DNA of 64,000 bases, from positions 4,464,001 through 4,528,000 of the forward strand of contig NC_085850.1 of assembly GCF_020906515.1 (NCBI RefSeq), written 5' to 3'. Positions 21,937-33,055 of the stretch are shown piece after piece; position 1 is the stretch's first letter; each line of letters opens with the position of its first letter. A model generated the notes under the pieces. It had not been told where the DNA came from. It made no database searches and was given only the letters and a program-made list of their open reading frames with translations. The position numbers were made by a program, and so were the translations under genes. The stretch is from Vanrija pseudolonga. Its lineage: Eukaryota; Basidiomycota; Tremellomycetes; Trichosporonales; Trichosporonaceae.

Positions 21937-22936
21937 TGCATGGGTGTTTGTTGAGGCCGAGCGATACGTCTTCCACACTTATGTTGCTCGTTCACATGGC
22001 CAGCTGCAGGACCTGCGTCAGGTGATTAATGAGCAAGCGACCCAGATTCCATTGCGCTGTTGGATGACCCGCTGGCAGTCTGGGCCAGTCATAGAACAAC
22101 GACATGAGTTCCCGGATTGAACGTTGTATCGCCGAACGTCAGGTGGCGTACATTCCAGAGGCGACCGACCGAGGTGCGGCCGCTTGATAGTGTTTCGGTG
22201 TCACATCGAAGATGTCGTCGCACGTCTGTGGACATCCAATGACCACTGGAAGGCGAGGTCACATTCTCCAGTCGCAGGCACCATCGTCCCGCGCTTCAGG
22301 ATGCCCGCGGGGCTGTTGCCGCTGGATTGAGAACGTGCGGCCATAGACGGAATGCATCTGCTGGGCGTGCACGTGGCAAGGAGGCCAGGCCTCGTTGGTG
22401 TCTCCCAGACAAGGTCGCCTTGTCGGGCAAGGTTGCCAAAGGTAGTCGTGGGTGGGGTTACTGACATGATCATGATGCAGGTGGCCTCCCCTGGCACCAC
22501 TCTAAACCTCCGCATCAACACCGGCACTGTTTCTCGTCAGTAAGCTGTGTTGCCCGAGGCCTTGCTAGGTGTCGAGTCAATCAGGTGCCGTCGAGTCAGT
22601 CGTCGCCGGAGAATGACATAAGCTAGCCAGTGCCGCGTCTCAAGTTTTATGTCAGTCGATGCGACGTGCGTGAATAAGATATCCAGCATGTAAGCAGGGT
22701 ATATATGCGAGTGATTGTTCTTGATCTCGACGCCAAGAGGTTGGGCACGCGCCTAAATGTGGGTAGTAAAATCAGGCGCGCGACGACCGGCCGAAGCCGA
22801 TCCTGAGACACGGGACAGATGCTGGGCATCGGAGCGCATTCACAGGTTGCATGCTCTACGTACGCAGTAGGTTTTAGAGGAGTGCAACCAATGCATGATC
22901 GCCCGCCAGACCAGCTGGCAGGGAAATGCACCGTGC
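21937..22936. other. Intergenic
   Basis: Promoter region of copy C plus the 3' flank of the LPMO-like gene. No coding frame is supported. Confidence 0.5.
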
Positions 22937-25150
22937 TTACCAGAAGCGCGGGGCGAGCTGCACGGCGCGGGCGCGCGAGCGGAGGCCAGACTGGGGGAGG
23001 GCTCCGCGCTTGCGCTTGGGCACGGCCGAGCCGTCCGAGGGAGAGTCGGAGCCAGAGTCGGACTCAGAGGAGGCAGAGTCGGAGCTAGAGCCGGACCCAG
23101 AGGAGGCCGAGTCCTCCTGGCCTCCCTGCTTGCCACTGGCACCCTTCTTGCCGTCGGCGCCAGACTTGGAGTCGTCGGCCTTGTCGGCCTCCCAGACCCA
23201 GTGGCCGCCAGAGCTCGGCTCGGGACGGTCCTTGTGCTCGTCGGCGGGGGAAGGCGCAGCCTCCTCCGCACCGGCAGCGGGCTTGGGGTCGGACGACGGG
23301 GCAGCGGTCGGCGCGGCCGTGGGCGCAGCGGCAGCCTCCTGGAAGAGAGCGGTGCCGACCTGGGCCTCGGGCGTGTGGTCGCCAGCGGCCGCGTTGTTAG
23401 CCTTGTCAGGGCCGGCGGTGGACGAGCTGCCGCCGTACGCTGCCGACGAGGTGGTGGTCGGGTCGGCGCTGTTGTTGTCCTCGGTAGGGGTGGGCTTGCC
23501 GCCGGTGGTCGTGGTGGTCGACGACGACGAATCCGACGACGAATCGGACGACGGCGAGGAAGAAGCCGAAGCAGAAGTGGTCGGGGCGGCGCTCCAGGCG
23601 GTGGGAGCGGCCTCGGTCGGGGTCGGCGCAACCGACTTGGACGTCTTGCTCTTGCTCTTGTGGCCGTTGCCGCCGTGGTGCCAGTTGTTGTAGTTGGATT
23701 CCTCGTCGGTCCAGTACTTGGAGTCATCATCGCCGTTGTCGTTGTTCTGGTCCTGCCAGCTGTTGTTGTTGTTCGAGGTGTCGGGCTTGGTCTCGGGCTG
23801 CTTGGTCTCCGGCTGCTTGGTCTCCGGCTGCTGGGTCTCTGGCTGCTTGGTCTCCGGCTTGGTCTCAGGCTGGGGCACAGGGTTGGCGTTCAGGTTGCTG
23901 TTGTTGTTGTCCCAGCTGGTGTTGTCGTTCCAGCTGTTGCCGCCGTGCGTGCTGCCATGGTGAGAGCTGCCGCCGCCGTTGTTGCTGTTGCTGGCGCCGT
24001 TGTTGTTGCTGTTGCCGCCGTTCCAGCCGCCGTTGTTGTTGCTGCCAGCGTTCCAGTTGTTACCGCTGTTGCCGTTGCCGCCCTTGCTGCTGCCGCCGTT
24101 GGACGAGCCACCTCCGCCACCGCCGCCGTTCGACGACGAACCGCCGGTAGGGGCAGCGGCGGAGATAACCCTGGTGGTAGTGCGGGGAGGAACGACGCCA
24201 TCGCCGCCCCAGATGTCGTTCTGGGCGCCGTCAAAGAAGCCGTAGTCCTGGTTGTAGTAGGGCGGGTCGCTCGGCGAGTTGTCAATGTTGTTACCCTCGT
24301 TCTGCATCCAGTAAATGGGCTGCTTTGCGCCGACAACACAGCCACCGTTGGGGCACTTGACGGGTGGCTTGGATGCGGGGAGAGGCTTGGCACCGGCCTT
24401 GGCTCCCGTGACGCGGCACCTGAAGCCAGTCTGGAAGATCTCCTCGGCACCGCCCATGGGGCTGTGAGTCCACGACCACAGGCAGTGGCAGCCTCCGGGA
24501 GGGCACTCGGGGAGCTCGGCGGGCACCTGGAACGCCACGTCACGCTTGTAAGGGCAGTCGGCGGCGACAGAGATAACGGTAAAGTCCTCGGGCTGGAGCT
24601 TGGTAACGTCGGACTCGTAGGCAATCGCAACTGAGCAGCCCTTGACGTCGTTCGGGTCGTCCTGCCAGAGGTGGAGAGCACCGAGGCTGTCACAGGCGAG
24701 GTTCTGGTTCTGGCGGCCACCGTACGTGGTGACGTCCTTGGAGCAGCCCACCTGGGCGTTCCAAGCGCCACCTGCAGGCAGGTCGGCAAACTGTCCAGCA
24801 GCTGAGGATGTTAGATGGATATCAAAGCAAGCTGAGTGATGGTCGCGGTGTCGCGGTGTGTGGACAATGGCATGCCGGAACGGCATGTCGCATTGTTCGG
24901 ACACGCGTCGGGAGTGCGACGCCTCCTCGCGCCAGCACAATCGCCACCACTATCGTGCGTGCTCTTGTCACTACTCACCAGGAGGATCATTGATCGCGCC
25001 GTGGAACCACCACTGGTTAAAGTTCATGCGCACGAGGGGAGTAACGGGGGTGTAGCCGTCTGAGAACCCGTACATGGACGGGTGCCAGAGAGACATGTGC
25101 GCTGCCGCAGGCAGCGCGAGGGCAAGAGAGGCAAGAGACTTGACGAGCAT
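22937..25150 (-). CDS. LPMO-like secreted protein with long low-complexity tail
   Basis: Exon 1 is 24979-25150 and exon 2 22937-24801, joined in phase across a 177-bp intron; 678 residues. The signal peptide ends ...LALPAAA and the next residue is His (HMSLWHPSMYGF), as needed for the copper histidine brace of lytic polysaccharide monooxygenases. A second His lies in FNQWWFHGAIN. Further family-like blocks are VAIAYESDV, LQPEDFTVISV, CPPGGCHCLWSWTHSP and EEIFQTGFRCRVTG. Basidiomycetes carry proteins of this layout; I do not assign an AA family. After about residue 280 the protein is Asn/Gly/Ser-rich, then a PETKQ repeat, then Ser/Asp/Glu-rich and a basic end. The tail may tether the enzyme to the wall. 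Polysaccharide or copper-handling roles are both possible. Confidence 0.75.
23782..23874 (-). repeat. 15-bp coding repeat, PETKQ units
   Basis: Within the LPMO-like gene a 15-bp unit repeats about six times, encoding PETKQ/PETQQ units. Copies differ at only a few bases, which suggests recent slippage or gene-conversion turnover. Confidence 0.8.
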
Positions 25151-26046
25151 CGCAGATGTCGACTAGGGATAGAGAGAGTGGATAGGTTTAGAAGGAGCAG
25201 GTGCCAGACCTGATGAGACGGGGTTGAGAGAGGGAGAGTGTAGATGGAAAAACGCGTTGCAAAGGCCTCTGAGGCTTTAAACAACGAGCCCGGTGTGCAT
25301 GCAGAATGCCTCATGGCGGTGCCAAGAAGTCGTGTGCTGCACAAAAGGAGAGCCCCTGCAGGTGACGTGCAGGCAGGAAGTCTGGGGGATGTGCGGTCAT
25401 GTTCGAGGCACCCGGCGTGTACCTTCTTGGCAGCGCAGCAACAATGCATCAGACCAGAGACACTGACAGCCGTGTTCATGTAATTTCTTCAGGATAGCTT
25501 GATGCTTATTACATACGACGCGTTTCTGGGTGCCAACGGGTGACTGGCAGTGCATGGAAACGGGCAACGGCCCCTGGGCAGAGTTCACACGGACAGAGCG
25601 CTCGTCGCGCATGCAGATGCTCGAGGACACTCGAACCTGGTTGCCATGCACCGGTTATGCGTACAGGGCTTTGTTCGCATTCGTCGAAGAGTAGTTGCGG
25701 TGTCGAGGTCGAAAGAACAATCGAACAATGGACGGGTGGCGTGGCTGCAGCACTAGTGACGCCAAGCCAACCTTGGGCCGGTGACCATGGCCTCGACGTG
25801 CCCGTCCTTGCCCATACGCCCGTGCAGCCGCAGCTAATCGGTCTCGGCTGGGCTCGACATTCCTCGGACAGGCAATGGAGACTAACTGGCAACGATAGGC
25901 ATGTGACCGTGGCCCCACAGCCAGCGGGCCGAGATGGCCCATGTAGAAGCCCGGTTGGCAGAGTCTATGCATTCTCACGGCTTGGTGACTTGTTCTTCGA
26001 GCAGCTCTGGGGCAACACGGGGCCGTGTAACACCACTCAGCTTTAC
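25151..26046. other. Intergenic
   Basis: Open frames on both strands exist but lack start and splice logic; nothing is annotated. The 5' region of the LPMO-like gene lies at the left end. Confidence 0.45.
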
Positions 26047-27078
26047 TTAAGCAGCTCCCTGCGCAATGACGGCCCCGGCCACGATGGCCGCCACGACACG
26101 ACGCCACGAGCACACCTTGCTGAGTGAAGCTGACGATGGGCGGGCAGACGCGCTGGCACTGGCTCCCGAGGCCGATGCACTCCTCGAGACGCTGGCGCTG
26201 GCACCCCCGCTACCTGCACCGCTGACAGCGCCACTTCCGTTACCCGTGCCTCCGTTGCTCGTACCTCCATTGTTGGTGCCCCCGTTGTTGTTGGTGCCGC
26301 CGTTGTTATTGTTGGTGTTGCCTCCCGGGTTGTTGGTCGGCGGGTCGCTAGGTGTGCTGCTACCAGGCGTGCCTGGGGTTGGGTCGCTTGGGGTGCCCGG
26401 GGTGCCCGGGGTGCCGGGGGTCGGGTCGGCCGGCGTGGGGGTGCCAGGCGTACCAGGAGTACCCGGGGTGGGGTCCTCAGGCTTGGGTGTCGGCTCATTG
26501 GGGGTGGGCGAGGGCGTGCTGGTCATTGAGTCAGCGTTTGCTCGGGTAGATAAGCCCGCCCCCGCCGACGTACGTCTCGTCCTTGGGCGGGCCATCAGGT
26601 CCCCGGACGGGTGTGGCACCGTCGGCAGGCTGGTGGAGCTCCGCAGCCCCAGTGACCGGCGTGCCGAGACGCTCGCACTCGGCGCGGACGTCGGCCATCA
26701 TCGGAATGAAGAGGTTGGGGTGGAGGGTCGTGAACCACGCCCACTGGCAGTTGATGCAGTTGATGGCGGAGTTGTAGTCGGAGGTCTGGGGGGTTGGTGC
26801 CTGGGGTGCGGGGATGGGGGTGGTTACTCACGGTACACAGCCGGCGGCACGGGCTTGTGGCGGTCGTCCAGTCATTGTTGGCTGCGGCACAACCTTCGTC
26901 GATGGTAAAGTATGTCTGGCACACCGACGTGCACCCAGACCGAACGGTACTTTCGGCGTCGATGAGGCGGCGGCGGGTGAGCTGGGTCGCTGGGCGAGCG
27001 AGGGCCACTGGGGTCAGCTTTAACAAGCCGCATCTCCTCACCAGCTGCTAGGGAGACGAGGGCGAGGGAGAGCTTCAT
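26047..27078 (-). CDS. Cys-rich surface protein, probably GPI-anchored
   Basis: Exons (minus): 27042-27078, 26832-27007, 26574-26785, 26047-26518; introns of 34, 46 and 55 bp; 298 residues with exact phase. The N-terminus MKLSLALVSLAAVALA is a signal peptide formed across the first splice. Residues 30-110 hold a Cys domain (SGCTSVCQTYF, DEGCAAA, SPCRRLCT, NCINCQWAWF, AECERLG). Next come about 60 residues of PTPGTPGTPG repeats, then an Asn/Gly/Thr stretch, an Ala/Ser stretch, and a hydrophobic end (VVAAIVAGAVIAQGAA) fitting a GPI signal. Layout is that of a fungal cell-wall mannoprotein. Reading past the third intron without splicing stops within a few codons, supporting the intron. Confidence 0.85.
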
Positions 27079-27976
27079 GTTGGGTGTTCGGGAGGCTCCA
27101 TCACGTCAACCCAGGCCTCTTTATGCTGCTTAAGAGGTCCGTCACAGCCTTACTCCTTTCGACATGCACACTCCACTCGGCAGTATGAATGCAGGCGAAC
27201 ACTTGGCTTACCCGTGGCGCCGCCGCGCTTGTGGACGATCTGGCGGAAGTACAGCAGCGGCCCGCGCCCCGTGTGCCATAAACGGATCTGCCAAGAACGT
27301 CTGGACTCGTCTTGCTATTCGCTCAGTGTGGTTATCGGCCTCGTGACTTTCGGGTTCGGGTGTCCTCGCTTGCAGCGATGGCCATCAGGGAGTAGATCTG
27401 GTGGATCTGGCGGATGAGGCTTGGCAAAGGCCATCAGATGATTACAGCTGTGCAGTCACCACGGTATGAACGAGGATATCAAGAGTGGTTTGCTGCAGAT
27501 AGCACATATGCTGTGGTAGGTGTCGCTACCCCGATCGGGCTTGCTGTGCATAGCCTCGATGGTGAAGACGTCGAAGGAGAGGCGCCAGGCGCCAGAAAGA
27601 GGCTTCATCGCGGAACCATCCGCGGCGGATCATGGCGAACCGAACAAACCTCGCTCTGAGTAGCGAAACGAGTGCTTGGCATGATGCCGTGGCTTTAGAT
27701 TGAGATCTCAACTGCTTCTCATCCGCGGTGCGCTGCCCACCGCGCTCCTGACACCGGGCCGTCAAGGCTTGAAAGACGCCGCGAGCAGCGGCCGCCTTGC
27801 CAGCAGCTACATGAGCCCGAACGAGACCCATCACCTTGGCGGCGTCTTCTCGACGGGTCCCATCTGGCTTGCCAAGCTGTGCCAGCATCGTTGGGGCTAC
27901 GCGTCTGGACCACATCACCGAGCAAGTTGAACTGCATCGCTTATTCTTAAACTACGATCGATCGTTCTTTGCTTGT
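27079..27976. other. Intergenic, degenerate frames
   Basis: A minus-strand frame at 27526-27918 has some coding-like composition (LVRAHVAAGKAAAARGVFQAL) but no start or splice context. No gene is called. Confidence 0.4.
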
Positions 27977-28429
27977 TCACGGAACTTTGGGGCCAGCGTA
28001 GGCGACACTACCAGCAGCGAGGGACGGCGGAAATCCAGCCCGAAGGACCATCAGGTAGTCGGAGACGTCGCAGCCGCGGCCGGTCTTGTCCCACACGCTG
28101 TTAACGCTGCAGATGAGCTGCACGGTAGTCTGGCACTCAATGCCGGGGTTGTGGTTTGGGTTGTAGGTCCGGACCGACCTACATTGAACTTTAGACAACG
28201 ACATTGCCGCCATCATCAATGCGGGCTGCCGCTGGCACATCATCAACTGGAACACGCCCGCATTCATGGCGTCGCCAATGGTGATTGGTGTCAGTAAAGT
28301 TTGGAGCAGGTTAGTTGTGAGCACCGCCTCGCAGCCGCTTCTACCTACCATGACGACCGGACAATCCGGGCCGTAAACCTCTGATCGAGCCGCCTTGCTT
28401 CTAACAGTGTGCATGCGACCTCGGCTCAT
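27977..28429 (-). CDS. Doubtful gene or gene remnant
   Basis: The 3' half reads ECQTTVQLICSVNSVWDKTG and on to SLAAGSVAYAGPKVP with C/G-ending codons typical of genes in this window, so it may be a terminal exon of a small Cys-containing protein. The upstream part is low quality, and a candidate intron GTAGGT...CAG covers 28132 to about 28184. The 3' end lies about 460 bp beyond the aminopeptidase stop on the same strand. It could be a remnant. No function is proposed. Confidence 0.25.
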   Translation of the reverse strand: MSRGRMHTVRSKAARSEVYGPDCPVVMVGRSGCEAVLTTNLLQTLLTPITIGDAMNAGVFQLMMCQRQPALMMAAMSLSKVQCRSVRTYNPNHNPGIECQTTVQLICSVNSVWDKTGRGCDVSDYLMVLRAGFPPSLAAGSVAYAGPKVP

Positions 28430-28438
28430 CGCTCCGTC

Positions 28439-30955
28439 CTAAGCCTGCCCACGCAGCACCCTCCTCGTGTCATCCAGTCGCTCGATAATGATGCGCCTGA
28501 GGGCGCGCGGTGCGTCGGGGTTGGCGTCGAGCCAGCCCTGGGCCAGCAGTTCGACCTTGTTGTTGCCGACCTGGCCGTCGTTGACCGTAGTGTCGGGGAA
28601 GGCAAGGAGGACGAGCCTCGACGCCATGGTCATGGTCTTGGCCGACCACCACGATGTCAGCGAGTCAAAATAGGGCTTGATGAACGCCTCGCGGTCCGAG
28701 TCGGGGCCGGCGTTGAAGCCCACCAGGAGCGCACCCTGGCGGTCGTTGGTGATCTTGTCGTCGCCCGTCACCTCGTCCCAAACCCGCTTCTTGTTTTCCG
28801 CGCCTGGGAAAGACGCGCGGGCCCGGACGAGGGCTGTGGCGCCAGTCATTGTCTTGTCGCGGGCGTACTCGGCCTCGAGTTCGGCGTCAGTCACGGCGCT
28901 GAGCGAGGCGAGTGTGCGAAGAATGCCCCAGCGAAGGGTCGGTGTCAGCTCGAGCTTGGTGACCTCGCCATCGAGGGTCTCGCGGAGGGTGTGCACGGAG
29001 CTCTTGCTCAAGCCGCCATAGGCCGCAATGGCATTCGCCCAGGTGCGCTGGAGGTCGGTGCCGGGCGTGGCGGCGGACAGGCCGGAGGCGATGGCGGCGA
29101 CAAAGCGTGCACCGGCGGCGTCGCGGAACGAGGGGTTGAGGTACGCTGCCACGGCGCTGTAGCCAAGGCTGAGAATGAGGTTGAGCAGGACCGAGTCGGT
29201 CTCGGTGGACGCGTTGTTGATGACGGCGTCGAGGAAGCGCGCAGCAGGCAGCTTGGCATCGCGGACCATGTTCCAGAGGGCCGACCACGCGACGGCGCGG
29301 GTGAGCGTCGGCTGGACGGTCGAGAGCTGCTCGACGAGGACGTCGACGGAGGCGTCGTCGAAGCGCAGGAGCGCATACGTCAGGTCGTCGTCGTTGGCAA
29401 TGGCAAGGTCGACAACGGTGCCCTCGGGCAAGGGGATCTCGACGCGGGGCTTGTCGAGGAGAACAGAGACCGACGCCGTGCGCTCGACACCCTTCTTGCC
29501 GCGTGCAAAGGTCGAGACCTTGACGCGGTGGTTACGGGCCACATCCTTGCCAGTGAGCACGTCCTTGGACTCGGTCTCGACATAGAGCTTGCCGCCTTCG
29601 CGGACCGTCGTGATAACCGACGGGCCGGTAGTGTGGAGCCACGATGGGACCCACTCGGACAAGTCGGCCGTCGATGTCTCCTTCAGGCTGGCGATGAGGT
29701 CGTCGAGCGTCGCGGTGCCAAAGGCCAGGCGCTTGAAGTACTTCTGCGACGCGGCGAAGAAGGCATCGCGACCGGCATACGCCATGAGTTGCTTGAGCGT
29801 CGCCGCGCCCTTGTTGTACGTGATGCTGTCAAAGTTCTGGCGCGCAGCCTCGAGATCGGGGACGTCGGTAGCGATTGGGTGGGTAGTGGGCCGCACGTCC
29901 ATAGTGTACGCGCCCTGCTTGCGTCCCAGACCAAAGGAGATCCACGGGCCCTCGAAGCCGGCGGCCTCGTTGGCGACGAGGTAGCCCATGAGGTCGGCGA
30001 ACGACTCTTTGAGCCAAGTGCCATCCCACCACTTGGGGGTGACCAGGTCGCCGAACCACATGTGGGTCATCTCGTGGAGGATGACCTCGGCGCGTGACTC
30101 GCGCTGGGCGATGGTGGCGGCACCACGGAAGATGTAGGCGTTCTCGCTGAAGGTCACGAGGCCGGGGTGCTCCATCGCACCAATGTTGTACTCGGGGAGG
30201 AAGATCGAGTCGTATTTGCCCCACGGGTAGGGGTAGCCGAACGCCTTGTTGAAGAAGGCGAGGCCCTGCTTGGTGATGCGGAAGATTTCCTCGGCCTCGA
30301 GGTACTCCTTCATCGACTGGCGGCACATGGCGGCGAGGGGCACGTCCTCGTACTTGTCGTGAACGACATAGTAAGGGCCAACGGCGAGGGCGGAGAGGTA
30401 CGTCGAAAGCGGGAGTGTCGGGTTGAAGACGGTCACGCCGCCGTCCTCGCTCGCGACCGACTGGTTGCTGAACACGCCGACGTCCTTGGGCGCCGCCACC
30501 TCGAAGGTGATCTTGCCCTTGAGGTCGGGCTGCTCAAAGCAGGCGTACACGCGGCGTGCGTCGGTCGGCTCAAAGTGGGTGTATGCGTACGTCTTGCCAT
30601 CGACGGGGTCGGTGAAACGGTGCAGGCCCTCGCCGGTATGGCTGTAGATGCACTGGGCCGTGACCACGACCGTGTTGGGGCCATTGACCAGGCCGTCGAG
30701 CTGCACACGCGCGCCGTTGTACTTGACCTCGGCGCTAGCACCGTTGATGGTCACAGCCGTGACCTTGTCCGCAACGAGGTCGAGCCATGTCGAAGCCGTC
30801 GTCGATGTAAACTCGACCTTTGTCTGTGATCTGAACGTCGTCGTCTCGGGGTCGTTGAGCGCCGTCAGGTCGAGCGAGATACGGTACGTGTCGACCGCGA
30901 GTTCGCGGCTGCGCTGTGCGCACTCGTCGCGCGTGAGGTTGAGGAGCGAGCTCAT
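28439..30955 (-). CDS. pepN: Aminopeptidase N, M1 family, actinobacterial type
   Basis: Zinc aminopeptidase that removes N-terminal residues from peptides, expected in the cytosol since no signal peptide is seen. A single open frame of 838 codons from MSSLLNLTRDECAQRS; an in-frame ATG ten codons earlier is less likely. The zinc motif is HEMTH (about 294-298) with the third ligand Glu in LKESFA about 19 residues on; the exopeptidase motif reads GAMEHPG where GAMEN is usual. The blocks CAYTNTGEGLHRF-like (CIYSHTGEGLHRF), DPVDGKTY, FEQPDLKGKI and FDSITYNKGAATLKQL match the Streptomyces PepN subfamily from memory, more than typical fungal Ape2-type enzymes. The lack of any intron in 2.5 kb, in an intron-rich window, supports acquisition from bacteria. 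Confidence 0.93.
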   Translation of the reverse strand: MSSLLNLTRDECAQRSRELAVDTYRISLDLTALNDPETTTFRSQTKVEFTSTTASTWLDLVADKVTAVTINGASAEVKYNGARVQLDGLVNGPNTVVVTAQCIYSHTGEGLHRFTDPVDGKTYAYTHFEPTDARRVYACFEQPDLKGKITFEVAAPKDVGVFSNQSVASEDGGVTVFNPTLPLSTYLSALAVGPYYVVHDKYEDVPLAAMCRQSMKEYLEAEEIFRITKQGLAFFNKAFGYPYPWGKYDSIFLPEYNIGAMEHPGLVTFSENAYIFRGAATIAQRESRAEVILHEMTHMWFGDLVTPKWWDGTWLKESFADLMGYLVANEAAGFEGPWISFGLGRKQGAYTMDVRPTTHPIATDVPDLEAARQNFDSITYNKGAATLKQLMAYAGRDAFFAASQKYFKRLAFGTATLDDLIASLKETSTADLSEWVPSWLHTTGPSVITTVREGGKLYVETESKDVLTGKDVARNHRVKVSTFARGKKGVERTASVSVLLDKPRVEIPLPEGTVVDLAIANDDDLTYALLRFDDASVDVLVEQLSTVQPTLTRAVAWSALWNMVRDAKLPAARFLDAVINNASTETDSVLLNLILSLGYSAVAAYLNPSFRDAAGARFVAAIASGLSAATPGTDLQRTWANAIAAYGGLSKSSVHTLRETLDGEVTKLELTPTLRWGILRTLASLSAVTDAELEAEYARDKTMTGATALVRARASFPGAENKKRVWDEVTGDDKITNDRQGALLVGFNAGPDSDREAFIKPYFDSLTSWWSAKTMTMASRLVLLAFPDTTVNDGQVGNNKVELLAQGWLDANPDAPRALRRIIIERLDDTRRVLRGQA

Positions 30956-33055
30956 GGGGGGCAAGACTGAGCAAGGGATGAGCAAAAGAAAGAGGAGAGC
31001 GATGCAGAGTTGTCAAGTTGTCACCGCGTGGTCCAACTTGGTGCATCGCGCATCGGCCTCATCGGCGTCGCCGAAGTCACGTGATCATGTCGGAGAAGTC
31101 CGGCTCGGCACAACGTGGCCCACACAACCTCGGAGCGAGAATCTCGGAGCGGACGGAGCATGACAGCGTCGGCGACCAAAACGACAGCGACTGCTACTGT
31201 GACATGTCCATATGGATGTCTGCGCCATGTTGAACTATGCAGGAGTGGCTCGGCTGAAGGATGGGAGTTGCTGGGGCCCGCTGGTGGCTGACCCGGCGGG
31301 ATATCAACGCCGAGCTGAAGGCGCGGCGATAAGGCTTCAGTCTCGTGCGGACCCCTGCCCGTGCGCAACGCACGTCCATGCGCACACTCCGTGGCGATCA
31401 AAATATCGTTCTGAGTACGTTCGAAACTGTAGTCTGGCCATTCCGAGATGGGCTGTGAGTACTGCCGGGCAGGTCATGGTCAATGGCCACCTGTACCCAG
31501 ACGGTCTGTTCTGCCTCTTCGACTCCAGGCTGAGCCTCCTTCATTGGGATAGGCCACTATCGAGGAGGGCAGCATTGAGCTGGCCTGCTATGTGTGTGAT
31601 TTGTAGATTTCAAGTCACGGCAACTGCCTTGACACCCCTCTGGCATCGTTGAAAAACTCCCATTGGAACGGAAGCGATGCCAGATGTCTCAGAATCGAGG
31701 AACAAACATCACATTCAGACGAGACACCCCTGTCTAACGCCACGGAAGGAAAGAGCAGCGGCGACACAGGCCATCCGCGCATCTCCCCTGCTCGCAAGCA
31801 ACTCGATGTCAGAAACTTGTTCAGTCACGCCGCGAAGTGTCTCGGGGCGGTTTGACGAGGGGTGCTCGTGTCCTCGTTTGGGTCAAAGAGCGTCCGTGTT
31901 CCGTCTCACCCGACATCAGAATTGCGTGCGTCTGTTTGTTTACCCGACGGTTTGCCCCATTCAGTGACGTGAATGAGTAGTGGCGACGCAGCCACGACAT
32001 CTGTACTGGCTTTACTCCGTTGCTTCCTTGGTGTTTCTGTCAATCACCCCCAATGGTTTAGGCTGGGGCAAACCCCTCTTTCTCTTGGGTCACCAAGTGG
32101 ACAAACTACCTGGCAAACACCCACCTCCGACCCACGCCACACTGTGTCGGCGCCAAGTATTGTCCCGCCGCACTGGCGGCATCCACTTTTTCCGAGCGCC
32201 GGGTAGACTTGAGGCTGCCTCGGACCCTCGGATGCAAGTATGTCGGCGGCTCGCTCGTTGGCGGCGACAAGAACAAACCACGTCCTCGACATTTCACCGC
32301 GACGGGACCCAACCTTGGCTGCTAGACTCGGCTCGCCATTTCAAGCGACCGCGCCACTATGAATCAGTTCCGGCGCTATTCGTTCGTGTTCCGCTGGGTG
32401 CGATAAGGGAGGCATGGTCGGCACGCGCCGGTGACTGTGCCGATGTTGCCCTGTGGTGCGCAGTGTGACCCATGCCCGAACATGAGGGGACTGGCCGACG
32501 ACGACAGGGGCCGGCGGCGTCCAAGACCATATCGCCAACCCCTGAGGCAGCTCGACGCGACACGACAGGATCTGCAGTTAGCGCGTTCCCAGAATCGCAT
32601 CCAACATGGCAAAGCGACATGTCATGGCGCTCTACCCATGCCCTTATGCGTCCTGGCGTGCCCCCATTGCATGTGCCACAACGTGTGCCGGGCACACCAT
32701 AGACCCCAGACAACGACCCAGACGTGCCTAGGCACAAGCGCGCGTGCCCACACCGGGACGCTGGCGCGCGCGCCGAAACGCGCCTGCACGTCAGCATGCC
32801 CTGGCCAAGTCTTGGGCCGCCTGTCTGATGGTGAAACGCCGACACAACGGGTGGTGGGTGCTGCCGGGTTCCATAGTGGCGGACGACGGTGTCGCGGGCA
32901 ACATGGCGGTGTTCTGTGGCTCTTGGTCGAGTATATAGAGGCGAGGCAGTGCACACAAAACAACGCAAGCATCAAGACGACGACCTCTTCAGAACGAGGC
33001 CTAACCCCTCGCCACACACTCGTTTCCCGACACTCGTTCAACCCACCCGCTCGCC
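30956..33055. other. Long intergenic stretch
   Basis: About 2.1 kb between divergent genes. Frames on both strands (for example 31980-32468) show no reliable coding pattern. It should hold the promoters of the aminopeptidase and the peroxygenase. Confidence 0.45.
32932..32938 (+). promoter_or_regulatory. TATA box of the peroxygenase-like gene
   Basis: TATATAG, 118 bp upstream of ATG 33056. A pyrimidine- and CA-rich leader follows, as is common in fungal genes. Confidence 0.45.

Noticed and set aside
22895-24634. 579-codon plus-strand frame rich in Gly, Val, Arg
   Set aside because: Antisense to the low-complexity tail of the LPMO-like gene; no homology or start context.
25540-26127. 195-codon plus-strand frame between the LPMO-like and GPI-type genes
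   Set aside because: Composition is not coding-like, it overlaps the 3' end of a well-supported gene, and there is no homology.
28409-30097. 562-codon open frame on the plus strand
   Set aside because: Antisense shadow of the aminopeptidase; composition is the complement of its GC-rich codons and it has no domain.
31980-32468. 162-codon plus-strand frame in the long spacer
   Set aside because: Overlaps other open frames in all phases; no splice sites or recognisable motif.
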